The position numbers and the translations under genes are program-made. Shown here in pieces: positions 8,140-17,464 of a stretch of DNA of 64,000 nt. The stretch spans positions 1 through 64,000 of the forward strand of contig CALDIF010000024.1 in the NCBI GenBank assembly GCA_937901905.1, written 5' to 3'. The stretch is from an uncultured Porphyromonadaceae bacterium (GTDB lineage: Bacteria; Bacteroidota; Bacteroidia; Bacteroidales; Muribaculaceae). Position 1 is the stretch's first letter; each line of letters starts with the position of its first letter. The notes under the pieces are model-generated. The model ran no database searches. It was not told the origin of the DNA and saw only the letters and a program-made list of their open reading frames with translations.

Positions 8140-8397
8140 TTACTTGGCTTTTTCAATAATTTCAACCAGTCTCCAACGCTTGGTCTTGCTCAGCGGACGT
8201 GTTTCCATCAGGCGCACCTTGTCGCCCACTTGGCACTCGTTGTTCTCGTCATGAGCATGATACTTCTTCGTCTTGTTGACGAACTTGCCGTAGATCGGGT
8301 GTTTCTCCTTCCACTTGATGGTGACGGTGATGGTCTTGTCACCCTTGGTGCTCGAAACGATGCCGATACGTTCCTTGCGTAAGTTTCTCTTTTCCAT
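8140..8397 (-). CDS. rpsQ: 30S ribosomal protein S17
   Basis: An 85-residue OB-fold 16S rRNA-binding protein. It begins MEKRNLRKERIGIVSSTKGD and contains the signature GDKVRLMETRPLSKTKRWRL. It sits between rpmC and rplN in canonical order. Confidence 0.97.
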   Translation of the reverse strand: MEKRNLRKERIGIVSSTKGDKTITVTIKWKEKHPIYGKFVNKTKKYHAHDENNECQVGDKVRLMETRPLSKTKRWRLVEIIEKAK

Positions 8398-8411
8398 ATC
8401 AGCTTCGATGA

Positions 8412-8609
8412 TTATTTGTTGTTAAGTTGACGAGCACGGACCTCGGTGAGCATTCGTGCAATCTCGCGGCGGTCGCGCGTTATCTTTGCCGGATTGTCCA
8501 ACGGCGAGATTGAGTGTTGAATCTTCTCTTGGATATAGGCAACGCGAGCGGCCTCGAGGCGGTCAAGCAGTTCCTTATCGGTGAGTTCTTTATAATTTTC
8601 TTTCTTCAT
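8412..8609 (-). CDS. rpmC: 50S ribosomal protein L29
   Basis: A 65-residue helical protein near the polypeptide exit tunnel, starting at the ATG at 8609 (MKKENYKELTDKELLDRLEA). The signature NPAKITRDRREIARMLTEVR is intact. A longer in-frame reading back to 8744 overlaps rplP and was rejected. Confidence 0.95.
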   Translation of the reverse strand: MKKENYKELTDKELLDRLEAARVAYIQEKIQHSISPLDNPAKITRDRREIARMLTEVRARQLNNK

Positions 8610-8622
8610 AGTCTCTCGCTTG

Positions 8623-9054
8623 TTAGACAGTTTGAGTTGGGTCATAATCACGACTGACAACGAACTTGGTGATGACGGGCAACTTTTGCGCTGCAAGACG
8701 CAGAGCCTCCTTAGCCACGTCATAACTGACGCCGTCAATCTCAATCAGGATGCGGCCCGGGTGCACCGGAGCGACATAACCGGCGACATCACCTTTACCT
8801 TTACCCATACGCACATCGGCGGGCTTGCGGGTGTAGGGTTTGTCGGGGAAGATGCGCAACCACACTTTACCCTCACGCTGCATGAAACGTGTCACAGCCA
8901 CACGGGCAGCCTCGATTTGACGGGCTGTAATCCACTTGGACTGGAGGGTCTTGATACCGAACGAGCCGAATGCCAGTTGGTCACCGCGCTTGGTGTACTG
9001 GCGGGGATGCCCGTCACTCGGTCTTCTATATCTTAATCTCTTGGGTTGTAACAT
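8623..9054 (-). CDS. rplP: 50S ribosomal protein L16
   Basis: A 143-residue protein at the A-site side of the peptidyl-transferase centre. It opens MLQPKRLRYRRPSDGHPRQY and carries MGKGKGDVAGYVAPV, the conserved loop of L16. It is 14 bases downstream of rpsC. Confidence 0.97.
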   Translation of the reverse strand: MLQPKRLRYRRPSDGHPRQYTKRGDQLAFGSFGIKTLQSKWITARQIEAARVAVTRFMQREGKVWLRIFPDKPYTRKPADVRMGKGKGDVAGYVAPVHPGRILIEIDGVSYDVAKEALRLAAQKLPVITKFVVSRDYDPTQTV

Positions 9055-9068
9055 AGTTGACTAATAAA

Positions 9069-9806
9069 TTATCGGTTGTTGTTTTTCTTGCGGAAACCGC
9101 CACGACGACGCTCGCCGCCGCCGGCTCCGTGACCGCGATGCTCGCTCTTACCGGTAGTGTAGTTGGGAGCAAGGTCAACCTTGCCGTACACTTCGCCACG
9201 GCAGATCCACACCTTGATGCCGATCAAACCCACCTTAGTGAGAGCCGGTGCCAAAGCGTAGTCGATGTCGGCACGCAGGGTGTGCAAGGGAGTGCGACCC
9301 TCCTTGAACATTTCGCTACGAGCCATCTCGGCGCCGTTGAGACGTCCGCTCACGAGCACCTTGATGCCGGCAGCACCGGCACGCATGGTCGACTGAACCG
9401 CCATCTTGACTGCACGACGATAAGCCACCTTGCCCTCCACCTGGCGAGCGATGTTAGCGGCGACTATCTCGGCATCAAGATCCGGACGCTTGACCTCCGA
9501 AATATTGATTTGTACGTCTTTCTTAGTGAGTTTCTTGAGTTCCTCCTTGAGTATGTCAACCTCTTGACCGCCCTTACCGATAATCACACCGGGGCGAGCA
9601 GTGCAAATGGTGATGGTCACCAACTTGAGCGTGCGCTCAATGATGATGCGTGACACACTTGCCTTGGCAAGACGCACGTTGAGATACTTGCGGATTTTGC
9701 TATCCTCAAGCAGGGTGTCACCATAGTCGTTACCTCCAAACCAGTTGGAATCCCAACCACGGATAATGCCCAAACGGTTGCTGATAGGATTTACTTTCTG
9801 TCCCAT
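9069..9806 (-). CDS. rpsC: 30S ribosomal protein S3
   Basis: A 245-residue mRNA-entry-channel protein. The N-terminus is MGQKVNPISNRLGIIRGWDS. The type II KH domain shows the GxxG loop as GVIIGKGGQEVDILK, and the C-terminal domain includes GAEMARSEMFKEGRTPLHTL. A basic tail rich in Gly, Arg and Asn (RRRGGFRKKNNNR) extends the end. Confidence 0.97.
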   Translation of the reverse strand: MGQKVNPISNRLGIIRGWDSNWFGGNDYGDTLLEDSKIRKYLNVRLAKASVSRIIIERTLKLVTITICTARPGVIIGKGGQEVDILKEELKKLTKKDVQINISEVKRPDLDAEIVAANIARQVEGKVAYRRAVKMAVQSTMRAGAAGIKVLVSGRLNGAEMARSEMFKEGRTPLHTLRADIDYALAPALTKVGLIGIKVWICRGEVYGKVDLAPNYTTGKSEHRGHGAGGGERRRGGFRKKNNNR

Positions 9807-9835
9807 AAATAGAATAATGATGCGTCTTATTGTTA

Positions 9836-10225
9836 TTAAATAGTATCAACTACCAAGGTCAGGTGGTTGCTACGTTTACGGATACGATAGCCACGTCCTT
9901 GCGGAGCGGGGCGCAGTCTCTTGAGCATCGGGGCGCAGTCAACGGTGATTGTCTTCACCATGAGTTCGCCGGCTTCAGCCCTGCGACCGTTCTTCTGTTC
10001 CCAATTGGCAATTGCCGACTTGAGCAACTTCTCGATGTCGGCTGCGGCATGCTTGGTTGAGAAATGGAGCAGACCCAATGCCTTGAAGACCTCAACACCG
10101 CGCACCATGTCAGCGACAAGGCGCATCTTGCGGGGCGAACTGGGCACGTTGCGCAAACGGGCTTGGCAAACGTCACGACGTGCCTCTTTCAAGCGCTCTG
10201 CTGTATTATGCTTTCTTTTACCCAT
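9836..10225 (-). CDS. rplV: 50S ribosomal protein L22
   Basis: A 129-residue exit-tunnel protein, started at the ATG at 10225 (MGKRKHNTAERLKEARRDV). The family core is NVPSSPRKMRLVADMVRG, and the tunnel-lining loop precedes RIRKRSNHLTLVVDTI. An ATG seven codons upstream is possible but would begin inside the spacer after rpsS. Confidence 0.95.
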   Translation of the reverse strand: MGKRKHNTAERLKEARRDVCQARLRNVPSSPRKMRLVADMVRGVEVFKALGLLHFSTKHAAADIEKLLKSAIANWEQKNGRRAEAGELMVKTITVDCAPMLKRLRPAPQGRGYRIRKRSNHLTLVVDTI

Positions 10226-10272
10226 TGTTTTTAAATCTTTTATCAAATTACGTTACTTAGGGCGCGGACGGC

Positions 10273-10539
10273 TTACTTGTTATTACCGCTGTGACCGCGG
10301 AAGATGCGCGTGGGCGCGAACTCACCCAACTTGTGACCGACCATCTGCTCGGTTACATAGACGGGAATGAAGTTCTTGCCATTGTGCACAGCGAAAGTGT
10401 GACCGACGAAGTCCGGCGAGATCATCGAGGCGCGCGACCAAGTCTTGATCACATCGCTCTTACCGCTGGCGTTCATGGCGTCAACTTTCTTTTCCAACTT
10501 GACACTGATGTACGGGCCCTTTTTTAATGAACGACTCAT
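10273..10539 (-). CDS. rpsS: 30S ribosomal protein S19
   Basis: An 88-residue protein of the small-subunit head. The diagnostic start MSRSLKKGPYISVKLEKKVD fixes the ATG at 10539. The signature FIPVYVTEQMVGHKLGEFAP is complete. It sits 22 bases after rplB. Confidence 0.97.
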   Translation of the reverse strand: MSRSLKKGPYISVKLEKKVDAMNASGKSDVIKTWSRASMISPDFVGHTFAVHNGKNFIPVYVTEQMVGHKLGEFAPTRIFRGHSGNNK

Positions 10540-10561
10540 AGTTGTGCTGTGATTAATCAAA

Positions 10562-11386
10562 TTACTTCTTTCTTCTCTCGATAATGTACTTCGAAGACTG
10601 CTTCTTGGGAGCACGTGTCTTCAAGCCCTTGGCATACACGCCATTGCGCGAACGCGGGTGGCCACCGCTCTGGCGACCCTCACCACCACCCATGGGGTGA
10701 TCGACAGGGTTCATGACGACACCGCGGTTGTGGGGGCGACGTCCGAGCCAGCGCATGCGTCCCGCCTTGCCGCTCTGCTCGAGGGCATGGTCGCTGTTAC
10801 CGACGACACCCACTGTGGCGCGGCACTCGGCGAGGATACGACGGGTCTCACCCGAAGGCAATTTGACAATCACATAGTCACCTTCGCGCGAAGTGAGTTG
10901 CGCGAAAGTGCCGGCCGAGCGTGCCATAACGGCACCCTGACCGGGACGCAATTCGATATTGTGCACGAGTGTACCGACGGGTATACTCTTCAACGGGAGC
11001 GCGTTACCCAACTCGGGCGCGACATTCTCACCGCTTTCAACCGTAGCGCCAACCTGCAGTCCGTTGGGTGCGATTATATACGACTTAATACCGTCAGCAT
11101 AGAACAACAGGGCGATGCGAGCCGAGCGATTGGGATCGTACTCGATAGCCTTGACTACTGCTGACACACCATCTTTTCTTCTCTTAAAATCGACAAAACG
11201 CAACTTGCGCTTGTGACCGCCGCCGATGTAGCGGGCAGTCATGCGACCCTGTGCGTTGCGGCCACCGGTGGCACGCTTGCCGACAGTAAGAGACTTCTCC
11301 GGAGTAGTCTTGGTGATATCGGTGAATACTCCGCTAATTCTGTGTCTCCTGCCCGGTGTAGTGGGCTTCAATTGTTTAACTGCCAT
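10562..11386 (-). CDS. rplB: 50S ribosomal protein L2
   Basis: A 274-residue central protein of the large subunit, needed for subunit joining and peptidyl-transferase activity. The C-terminal signature with the functionally important His is visible in VVMNPVDHPMGGGEGR. The N-terminus begins MAVKQLKPTTPGRRHRISGV. It is 8 bases after rplW. Confidence 0.97.
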   Translation of the reverse strand: MAVKQLKPTTPGRRHRISGVFTDITKTTPEKSLTVGKRATGGRNAQGRMTARYIGGGHKRKLRFVDFKRRKDGVSAVVKAIEYDPNRSARIALLFYADGIKSYIIAPNGLQVGATVESGENVAPELGNALPLKSIPVGTLVHNIELRPGQGAVMARSAGTFAQLTSREGDYVIVKLPSGETRRILAECRATVGVVGNSDHALEQSGKAGRMRWLGRRPHNRGVVMNPVDHPMGGGEGRQSGGHPRSRNGVYAKGLKTRAPKKQSSKYIIERRKK

Positions 11387-11394
11387 TTGTTACT

Positions 11395-11682
11395 TTAAAT
11401 ATTGCTGTAGAAATCAATAGTCTGTCCCTCGGCAACAGTGACGACAGCCTTCTTGAAGGCAGCCACCTTGCCACGAAGCAAACCGCTACGGCTATAGCGA
11501 CGCTTCTTCTTACCGTCGTAATTCATAGTGCTGATACCAACAACCTTGACGTCGTAGAGTTTCTCCACAGCATCAATGATCTGGGGCTTGGTAGCCTCAG
11601 GACTCACGCGGAACGAGAAACGATTGGTCTTCTCGCTGACGGCGTTGGCCTTCTCAGTCACAATAGGAATGATCTGTATCAT
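11395..11682 (-). CDS. rplW: 50S ribosomal protein L23
   Basis: A 95-residue protein at the tunnel exit, the docking site for trigger factor and SRP in well-studied bacteria. It begins MIQIIPIVTEKANAVSEKTN and ends in AEGQTIDFYSNI. It lies between rplD and rplB. Confidence 0.95.
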   Translation of the reverse strand: MIQIIPIVTEKANAVSEKTNRFSFRVSPEATKPQIIDAVEKLYDVKVVGISTMNYDGKKKRRYSRSGLLRGKVAAFKKAVVTVAEGQTIDFYSNI

Positions 11683-11703
11683 CTCTTAGTATCTGTAAAG
11701 TGT

Positions 11704-12330
11704 TCACTTTAAATTATTCAACACATCAACACTGCCCTCGACAATCACCATCATCTTGTTGTCAAGAATGCGATAGGTGTTGATGTCGGCGGCAGTAATC
11801 ACGCTTGCAAGCGGCAAGTTGCGAGCCGACAAAATTACATTATTATCAGGACTCGGTAAAACGAGGAGAACCTTTTTATCCGATATTTTAAGATTATTAA
11901 GAATATTTAACATATCCTTGGTCTTCGGAGCCTCCAACGTGAAGTTCTCAACAACGATAATTTGTCCATTGGCAGCCTTGCTGGTCAAAGCAGAGCGGCG
12001 GGCCAACGCCTTCACCTTCTTGTTGAGTTTGAAACTATAGTTGCGCGGACGGGGACCGAACACGCGACCGCCACCGTTGAGCAACGGGCTGTTGATGTCA
12101 CCGTGACGGGCACCGCCGCCACCCTTTTGGCGACCGAGTTTGCGAGTTGAGCCTTGAACCTCACTTCTCTCCTTGGACTTGTGGGTTCCCTGACGGTGAT
12201 TGGCAAGATACTGCTTCACATCGAGGTACACCACATGCTCGTTGGGTTGCTCGATAGCGAACACCGCATCATTGAGCACCACCTTGCGACCGGTGTCCTC
12301 GCCCTTGATGTTATATACTGCGACTTCCAT
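11704..12330 (-). CDS. rplD: 50S ribosomal protein L4
   Basis: A 208-residue protein with the extended tunnel-lining loop typical of L4 (GRQKGGGGARHGDINSPLL). It ends IVEGSVDVLNNLK. Its start overlaps the rplC stop by one base in TAATG, indicating coupled translation. In E. coli L4 autoregulates the S10 operon; no equivalent leader was identified here. Confidence 0.96.
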   Translation of the reverse strand: MEVAVYNIKGEDTGRKVVLNDAVFAIEQPNEHVVYLDVKQYLANHRQGTHKSKERSEVQGSTRKLGRQKGGGGARHGDINSPLLNGGGRVFGPRPRNYSFKLNKKVKALARRSALTSKAANGQIIVVENFTLEAPKTKDMLNILNNLKISDKKVLLVLPSPDNNVILSARNLPLASVITAADINTYRILDNKMMVIVEGSVDVLNNLK

Positions 12331-12947
12331 TATTTCTCAATTATTACGATTGAACCCTTGCTACCGGGGATACTACCCTTGACGACGAGCAAGTTGCTCT
12401 CCGGCAAAACTTTAATCACTTGAAGATTCTGGACGGTGCAGCCCTTGTTGCCCATTTGACCTGCCATACGCATGCCCTTGAACACCTTGGCGGGATAGGA
12501 GCAAGCACCGATAGAACCCGGAGCGCGGAAGCGGTCGTCCTGACCGTGAGTCTTCTGACCCACGCCACCGAAACCGTGACGCTTTACAACGCCCTGAAAT
12601 CCCTTACCTTTGCTCGTGCCACGCACATCGACAAAGTCGGACTCTGAGAAAAACTCGACCGTGAGCACATCACCGGCCTTATAGTCGCTTTCAAATCCCT
12701 TGAACTCGGCCAAGAATCGCTGGGGAGCAACGCCGGCCTTCGCGAAGTGACCTGCCTCGGCTTTACCTGTGTGCTTCTCTTTCTTCTCGACAAAGCCGAG
12801 TTGCACAGCAGCATAGCCATCGGTCGCCTCGGTCTTGACCTGTGTCACCACACAGGGACCTACTTCGATAACAGTGCACGGCACGTTCTTGCCGTCGGCA
12901 CTGAAAACGGATGTCATTCCGATTTTCTTTCCAATTAAACCTGGCAT
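12330..12947 (-). CDS. rplC: 50S ribosomal protein L3
   Basis: A 205-residue protein opening MPGLIGKKIGMTSVFSADGK. The conserved central region GKGFQGVVKRHGFGGVGQKT is followed by GSIGACSYPAKVFKGMRMAG. L3 reaches the peptidyl-transferase centre through its loop. It follows rpsJ by 33 bases. Confidence 0.97.
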   Translation of the reverse strand: MPGLIGKKIGMTSVFSADGKNVPCTVIEVGPCVVTQVKTEATDGYAAVQLGFVEKKEKHTGKAEAGHFAKAGVAPQRFLAEFKGFESDYKAGDVLTVEFFSESDFVDVRGTSKGKGFQGVVKRHGFGGVGQKTHGQDDRFRAPGSIGACSYPAKVFKGMRMAGQMGNKGCTVQNLQVIKVLPESNLLVVKGSIPGSKGSIVIIEK

Positions 12948-12980
12948 TTCTTGAAAATTTTTAATTGTTGTTAATCACGA

Positions 12981-13289
12981 TTACATCACCTTGATCTCGA
13001 CTTGAACGCCACTGGGCAACTCAAGCTTCATCAAGGCGTCGACTGTCTTGGCAGTCGAGTTGTTGATGTCAATCAAGCGTTTGAACGCGCTGAGTTGGAA
13101 CTGCTCGCGCGATTTCTTGTTGACGAAGGTCGAACGGTTAACAGTGAAGATGCGCTTGTGGGTGGGCAGGGGTATAGGACCGCTCACCGTAGCGCCGGTA
13201 GCCTTCACCGTCTTCACGATCTTCTCGGCACTCTTGTCGACAAGATTGTGATCGTAAGACTTCAACTTGATACGAATTTTTTGGCTCAT
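12981..13289 (-). CDS. rpsJ: 30S ribosomal protein S10 (NusE)
   Basis: A 102-residue protein of the 30S head that also acts as transcription antitermination factor NusE in studied bacteria. The signature PLPTHKRIFTVNRSTFVNKK is intact. Here it follows fusA directly, with no tuf gene between them and only a 25-base spacer, so the str and S10 operons are fused. Confidence 0.97.
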   Translation of the reverse strand: MSQKIRIKLKSYDHNLVDKSAEKIVKTVKATGATVSGPIPLPTHKRIFTVNRSTFVNKKSREQFQLSAFKRLIDINNSTAKTVDALMKLELPSGVQVEIKVM

Positions 13290-13314
13290 TATGAATAATT
13301 TAAAGTTAAAATGA

Positions 13315-15435
13315 TTATTTCAATAAATCTACACGTCCCTGACACTCGGTGAGGACTTTCTCGGCTTGGGCACGTGCCACCTCGGCGTAATGCGAGAACG
13401 ACATTGTGCTCGTGGCTCGACCGCTTGTGATAGTGCGCAGTGCGGTCACATATCCGAACATCTCGGCCAACGGAGCGATTGCCTTGATAATGCGTGCTCC
13501 GCTGCGACTGCTTTCCATGCCTTGTACTTGACCGCGGCGCTTGTTCAAGTCGCCAATCACGTCGCCCATGTTCTCCTCGGGTGTCACCACCTCGACCTTC
13601 ATGATAGGCTCCATGAGTACCGGACGCGCCTTGACACACGCGTTGCGGAACGCTTGCATTGCACACAGTTCAAACGAGATTTGGTCGCTATCTACGGGGT
13701 GATACGAGCCGTCAATCACAGTCACCTTGAGGTGCTCTACCGGATAGCCGGCGAGTACACCGCTACGCATAGCCGACGCGAAACCCTTTTGTATCGCGGG
13801 GATAAACTCCTTGGGAATATCACCGCCCTTAACCTCGTCAACGAATTGCAACGAACCCTCGAAGTCATCATCAACAGGCTCTACACGGCAAATGATGTCG
13901 GCAAACTTGCCTCGACCGCCGGTTTGCTTCTTGAACACCTCGCGCAGTTCGACCGGGCGTGTAATAGCCTCCTTATAGGTGACTTGGGGACGTCCCTGGT
14001 TACACTCAACCTTGAACTCACGACGCAAACGGTCGATGATGATGTCAAGGTGCAACTCGCCCATACCGCGAATAATGGTTTGACCGGTTTCCTCGTTCGT
14101 CTCGACTTGGAAAGTGGGGTCTTCCTCGGCAAGTTTCTGCAAGCCCACGCTCAAGCGGTCAATGTCCTTTTGCGTCTTAGGTTCGACCGCAATACCGAGC
14201 ACAGGGTCGGGGAAGTCCATCGCTTCGAGCACGATGGGGTGCGCCTCGTCGCACAAGGTGTCGCCTGTGCGCACGTCCTTGAAACCCACGCCGGCACCGA
14301 TGTCACCGCAACCGATCACCTCCATGGGGTTCTGGTGGTTGCTGTGCATTTGGAACAGACGCGAGATGCGCTCCTTCTTGCCCGAGCGCGCGTTGAACAC
14401 GTAGGAACCGGCATCGATATGCCCCGAGTAGACACGGAAGAACACCAACCGTCCCACAAAGGGGTCGGTGGCGATCTTGAACACCAGAGCGCACAACGGC
14501 TCGTCGGGCTCGGGTTTGCGATGTTCTATCTTATCGGGGTCGTCAACGGCATGACCCGACACATCGTCGGCATCTTCCGGACTGGGCAAATAAGCACACA
14601 CGGCATCAAGCAACGGTTGCACGCCCTTGTTCTTGAAGGAACTGCCACACAGCATGGGGACTATCTCCATACGCAGTGTTGCGTTGCGAAGTGCGCGACG
14701 AATATCCTCAACAACGATTGACGACGGGTCGTCAAAATACTTCGCCATGAGGTCATCGTCAAACTCGGCTATCTTCTCCAACATCTCGTCACGGTAACGG
14801 AGAGCCTCGTCGAGCATATCGGCTGGAACTTCCTCGGTGGAATATTCCGCACCCATGGTCTCGTCGTGCCAGTAGAGCGCTTTCATCGTGATGAGGTCAA
14901 CCACACCGCGGAAGTTCTCCTCGGCACCGATGGGAAGTTGTATGGGGCAGGGGTTGGCACCGAGTATGGTGCGCATCTGTCGTGCCACTTCGAGGAAGTT
15001 GGCACCCGAGCGATCCATCTTGTTGATATAGGCGATGCGCGGCACGTTATACTTGTCGGCCTGACGCCACACGGTCTCGCTCTGCGGTTCCACGCCACCC
15101 ACGGCACAGAAGGTGGCTATCGCGCCGTCAAGAACTCTCAACGAGCGTTCCACCTCAACAGTGAAATCAACGTGTCCCGGCGTATCTATTAAGTTAATCT
15201 TATACTTGTCGCCACCGTAGTTCCAGAAAGCGGTAGTAGCAGCCGAGGTAATGGTGATACCTCGTTCTTGCTCTTGCACCATCCAGTCCATCGTGGCGGC
15301 ACCATCATGCACCTCACCAATCTTGTGAGTAAGACCGGTGTAGTACAAGATGCGCTCGGACGTGGTCGTCTTGCCGGCATCGATGTGAGCCATGATGCCG
15401 ATGTTGCGTGTATATTTTAACTGATTGTCAGCCAT
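13315..15435 (-). CDS. fusA: Elongation factor G
   Basis: A 706-residue translocase GTPase. The G motifs are complete: G1 AHIDAGKTT at residues 16-24, G2 within ERGITITSAATTAFW, G3 DTPGHVDF and G4 NKMD. Domain IV and V sequences such as ESSRSGARIIKAIAPLAEMF follow. It lies between rpsG and rpsJ. The single full-length copy is consistent with the housekeeping EF-G rather than the recycling-only EF-G2, though that cannot be proven from sequence alone. Confidence 0.97.
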   Translation of the reverse strand: MADNQLKYTRNIGIMAHIDAGKTTTSERILYYTGLTHKIGEVHDGAATMDWMVQEQERGITITSAATTAFWNYGGDKYKINLIDTPGHVDFTVEVERSLRVLDGAIATFCAVGGVEPQSETVWRQADKYNVPRIAYINKMDRSGANFLEVARQMRTILGANPCPIQLPIGAEENFRGVVDLITMKALYWHDETMGAEYSTEEVPADMLDEALRYRDEMLEKIAEFDDDLMAKYFDDPSSIVVEDIRRALRNATLRMEIVPMLCGSSFKNKGVQPLLDAVCAYLPSPEDADDVSGHAVDDPDKIEHRKPEPDEPLCALVFKIATDPFVGRLVFFRVYSGHIDAGSYVFNARSGKKERISRLFQMHSNHQNPMEVIGCGDIGAGVGFKDVRTGDTLCDEAHPIVLEAMDFPDPVLGIAVEPKTQKDIDRLSVGLQKLAEEDPTFQVETNEETGQTIIRGMGELHLDIIIDRLRREFKVECNQGRPQVTYKEAITRPVELREVFKKQTGGRGKFADIICRVEPVDDDFEGSLQFVDEVKGGDIPKEFIPAIQKGFASAMRSGVLAGYPVEHLKVTVIDGSYHPVDSDQISFELCAMQAFRNACVKARPVLMEPIMKVEVVTPEENMGDVIGDLNKRRGQVQGMESSRSGARIIKAIAPLAEMFGYVTALRTITSGRATSTMSFSHYAEVARAQAEKVLTECQGRVDLLK

Positions 15436-15458
15436 TGCCGGGCAGGGAAACTGAATTA

Positions 15459-15935
15459 TTAGAAGCGGAAGTGTGCGAATGCGCGGTTAGCCTCAGCCAT
15501 GCGATGCATGTCCTCCTTGCGCTTGAAAGCACCACCCTGCTCGTTGTAGGCATCTATAATCTCAGCCGCAAGTTTGTCGGCCATTGTCTTGCCTCCACGC
15601 TTGCGAGCGTACAAGATCATATTCTTCATTGAGATAGACTCCTTGCGGTCGGCGCGGATCTCGGTCGGCACCTGGAAGGTGGCACCGCCCACGCGGCGTG
15701 ACTTCACCTCCACTTGCGGAGTAATCTTCTCGAGTGCCGCCTTCCAAATCTCGAGAGGCGACTTTTCCTCGTTAGCCATCTTCTTACCCACAATCTCGAG
15801 GGCGCTGTAGAAGATGCGATAAGACGTGTTCTTCTTACCGTCATACATGAGGTGGTTCACGAACTTTGACACGCGAACGTCACCGAACTTAGGATCGGGC
15901 AAAATGATCCTCTTTTTTGGCTTTGCCTTTCTCAT
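15459..15935 (-). CDS. rpsG: 30S ribosomal protein S7
   Basis: A 158-residue primary 16S rRNA-binding protein that nucleates head assembly. It begins MRKAKPKKRIILPDPKFGDV and contains the S7 signature GGATFQVPTEIRADRKE. The spacer from rpsL is 169 bases, with a short GC-rich hairpin (GCCGC/GCGGC), but no promoter box is evident there. Confidence 0.97.
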   Translation of the reverse strand: MRKAKPKKRIILPDPKFGDVRVSKFVNHLMYDGKKNTSYRIFYSALEIVGKKMANEEKSPLEIWKAALEKITPQVEVKSRRVGGATFQVPTEIRADRKESISMKNMILYARKRGGKTMADKLAAEIIDAYNEQGGAFKRKEDMHRMAEANRAFAHFRF

Positions 15936-16104
15936 TGTTGTTTGCAGTGATGTAGTTTAAAGTTGCTTGGTTGTTTCGTCCTTGTTCTTCAACCGCCGCC
16001 TCTGCGGCAGTTTACTCAACCATTGTTCGGCCCAATCTAACTAAAAACTATGTTTGTAATTGTTGTTTGTTGTGAGAAAACGGGTCGACAGTGTTTGTCG
16101 CCGG

Positions 16105-16491
16105 TTATGACTTCTTGCTCTTCTTGGGACGTTTTGCACCGTATTTGCTACGGCGTTGCAAACGACCGCTCACACCGGCAGTGTCGAGCGTGCCACGCAC
16201 AATGTGATAACGCACACCGGGCAGGTCCTTTACACGACCGCCACGCACCATCACGATTGAGTGCTCTTGCAAGTTGTGACCCTCACCGGGGATGTAACTG
16301 TTGACTTCCTTGCCGTTGGTCAGACGCACACGCGCAACCTTGCGCATCGCCGAGTTTGGCTTCTTGGGAGTCGTGGTGTAGACGCGCACACACACACCGC
16401 GACGCTGCGGACAACTGTCCAAAGCGGGCGACTTGCTGGTGCTTTGCAGCGACGTGCGACCTTTTCTCACTAATTGCTGAATTGTAGGCAT
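16105..16491 (-). CDS. rpsL: 30S ribosomal protein S12
   Basis: A 128-residue decoding-centre protein and first gene of the str-S10-spc cluster. It contains TTPKKPNSAMRKVARVRLTN, the loop with the conserved Lys altered in streptomycin-resistant mutants of other bacteria (here wild-type Lys), and the second loop IPGEGHNLQEHS. The leader from the predicted start site is about 125 bases. Confidence 0.97.
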   Translation of the reverse strand: MPTIQQLVRKGRTSLQSTSKSPALDSCPQRRGVCVRVYTTTPKKPNSAMRKVARVRLTNGKEVNSYIPGEGHNLQEHSIVMVRGGRVKDLPGVRYHIVRGTLDTAGVSGRLQRRSKYGAKRPKKSKKS

Positions 16492-16621
16492 CTTAGTTTT
16501 TGTTTTAACTATAGTTTTTAATTATTAAACATTGTGCTTATTGCACCGCAAGCTAACGCTATCGCCCGTCAAATCAATCGTTTAACAAGCAATAACACAA
16601 CTCGAGCCACAAAAAGCGGTG

Positions 16622-16652
16622 CAAAGTTACTAACTATTTCGCTAACTGACAA
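16622..16652 (-). promoter_or_regulatory. Promoter of the str-S10-spc ribosomal cluster
   Basis: On the minus strand a TTG (16652-16650, within TTTGTC) is followed after exactly 20 bases by TAACTTTG (16629-16622), an excellent match to the Bacteroidetes -33/-7 promoter. Transcription would begin near 16616. The rfbC stop is only 27 bases upstream of the -33 box, so readthrough from rfbC is possible. Confidence 0.8.
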
Positions 16653-16678
16653 ATAATTTTTACTCCCGACAACGAGTG

Positions 16679-17239
16679 TCAATTCACACCGTTAAAAGAT
16701 TTAACGTTTTTTAACAATACGCCGTGTCTATCTTTCTCACTCAAGATAAGTTCGGCTGTCGGCAATGGCCATGAGATGCCGAGGGTGGGGTCGTCATAGA
16801 GGAGAGTGCACTCGGCAGCCCGACACCACACGTTGTCCACCTTATATATAATGTGCGCACAGTCACCGGTCACGACAAAACCGTGTGCAAAGCCACGCGG
16901 GATAAACATCTGCACATGGTTGTGCTCGCTCAACGTCACCATGGTGTACTTGCCCCATGTGGGACTGTCGGCGCGCAGGTCGACCACGACATCAACAATC
17001 TCACCGCGAACGACACGTATCAACTTTGCTTGAGCATACTGCCCCTCTTGAAAGTGAAGACCGCGCAACACACCGTGACGCGAGAACGACTCATTTTCCT
17101 GTACCCACTGCACCGGACCGATATTGCGCGCGAACAGGTCTTCACGGAAACTCTCGGTGAAGTAGCCCCGCTCATCACCTATTATGTGAGGGGTTATTTG
17201 CCATACCCCCCCGATATTTACGTCCTCAACAAATTGCAT
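16679..17239 (-). CDS. rfbC: dTDP-4-dehydrorhamnose 3,5-epimerase
   Basis: A 186-residue cupin enzyme of dTDP-L-rhamnose synthesis. It has the RmlC opening DERGYFTESF, the catalytic histidine segment VLRGLHFQEG (His62), the region VVDLRADSPTWGKY, and IPRGFAHGFVV. The rest of the rhamnose pathway (rfbA, rfbB, rfbD) is not adjacent, so the gene stands alone with its own promoter at 17434-17464. Confidence 0.92.
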   Translation of the reverse strand: MQFVEDVNIGGVWQITPHIIGDERGYFTESFREDLFARNIGPVQWVQENESFSRHGVLRGLHFQEGQYAQAKLIRVVRGEIVDVVVDLRADSPTWGKYTMVTLSEHNHVQMFIPRGFAHGFVVTGDCAHIIYKVDNVWCRAAECTLLYDDPTLGISWPLPTAELILSEKDRHGVLLKNVKSFNGVN

Positions 17240-17433
17240 CTCGTGATATTATTATATTAGATTTGCTGCTGTATCCGTTTCTGCAATACAATGTGTTCAT
17301 ATCATCTCGAAATTTCATGCAAAACCACATTCTTTAACGACCAAGCCTTGCGGTGCTAAATAACGGGAATTTTAATCATCTCACGCGAGACATGATTTTC
17401 GAGAGTCATGTTTGCGCCACTAATAATGACATG

Positions 17434-17464
17434 CAAAGTTAGAATTTAAAATTTTACCGCGCAA
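17434..17464 (-). promoter_or_regulatory. Promoter of rfbC
   Basis: TTG (17464-17462) and TAACTTTG (17441-17434) are separated by 20 bases on the minus strand, a canonical Bacteroidetes promoter. It predicts an untranslated leader of about 190 bases before rfbC. It lies inside the 538-base gap 17240-17777, which otherwise holds only the dockerin-like remnant described next. Confidence 0.7.

Noticed and set aside
13366..14721. 451-codon open frame on the plus strand antisense to fusA
   Set aside because: It mirrors the fusA reading frame in codon-biased DNA, has no recognisable domain, and fusA is beyond doubt.
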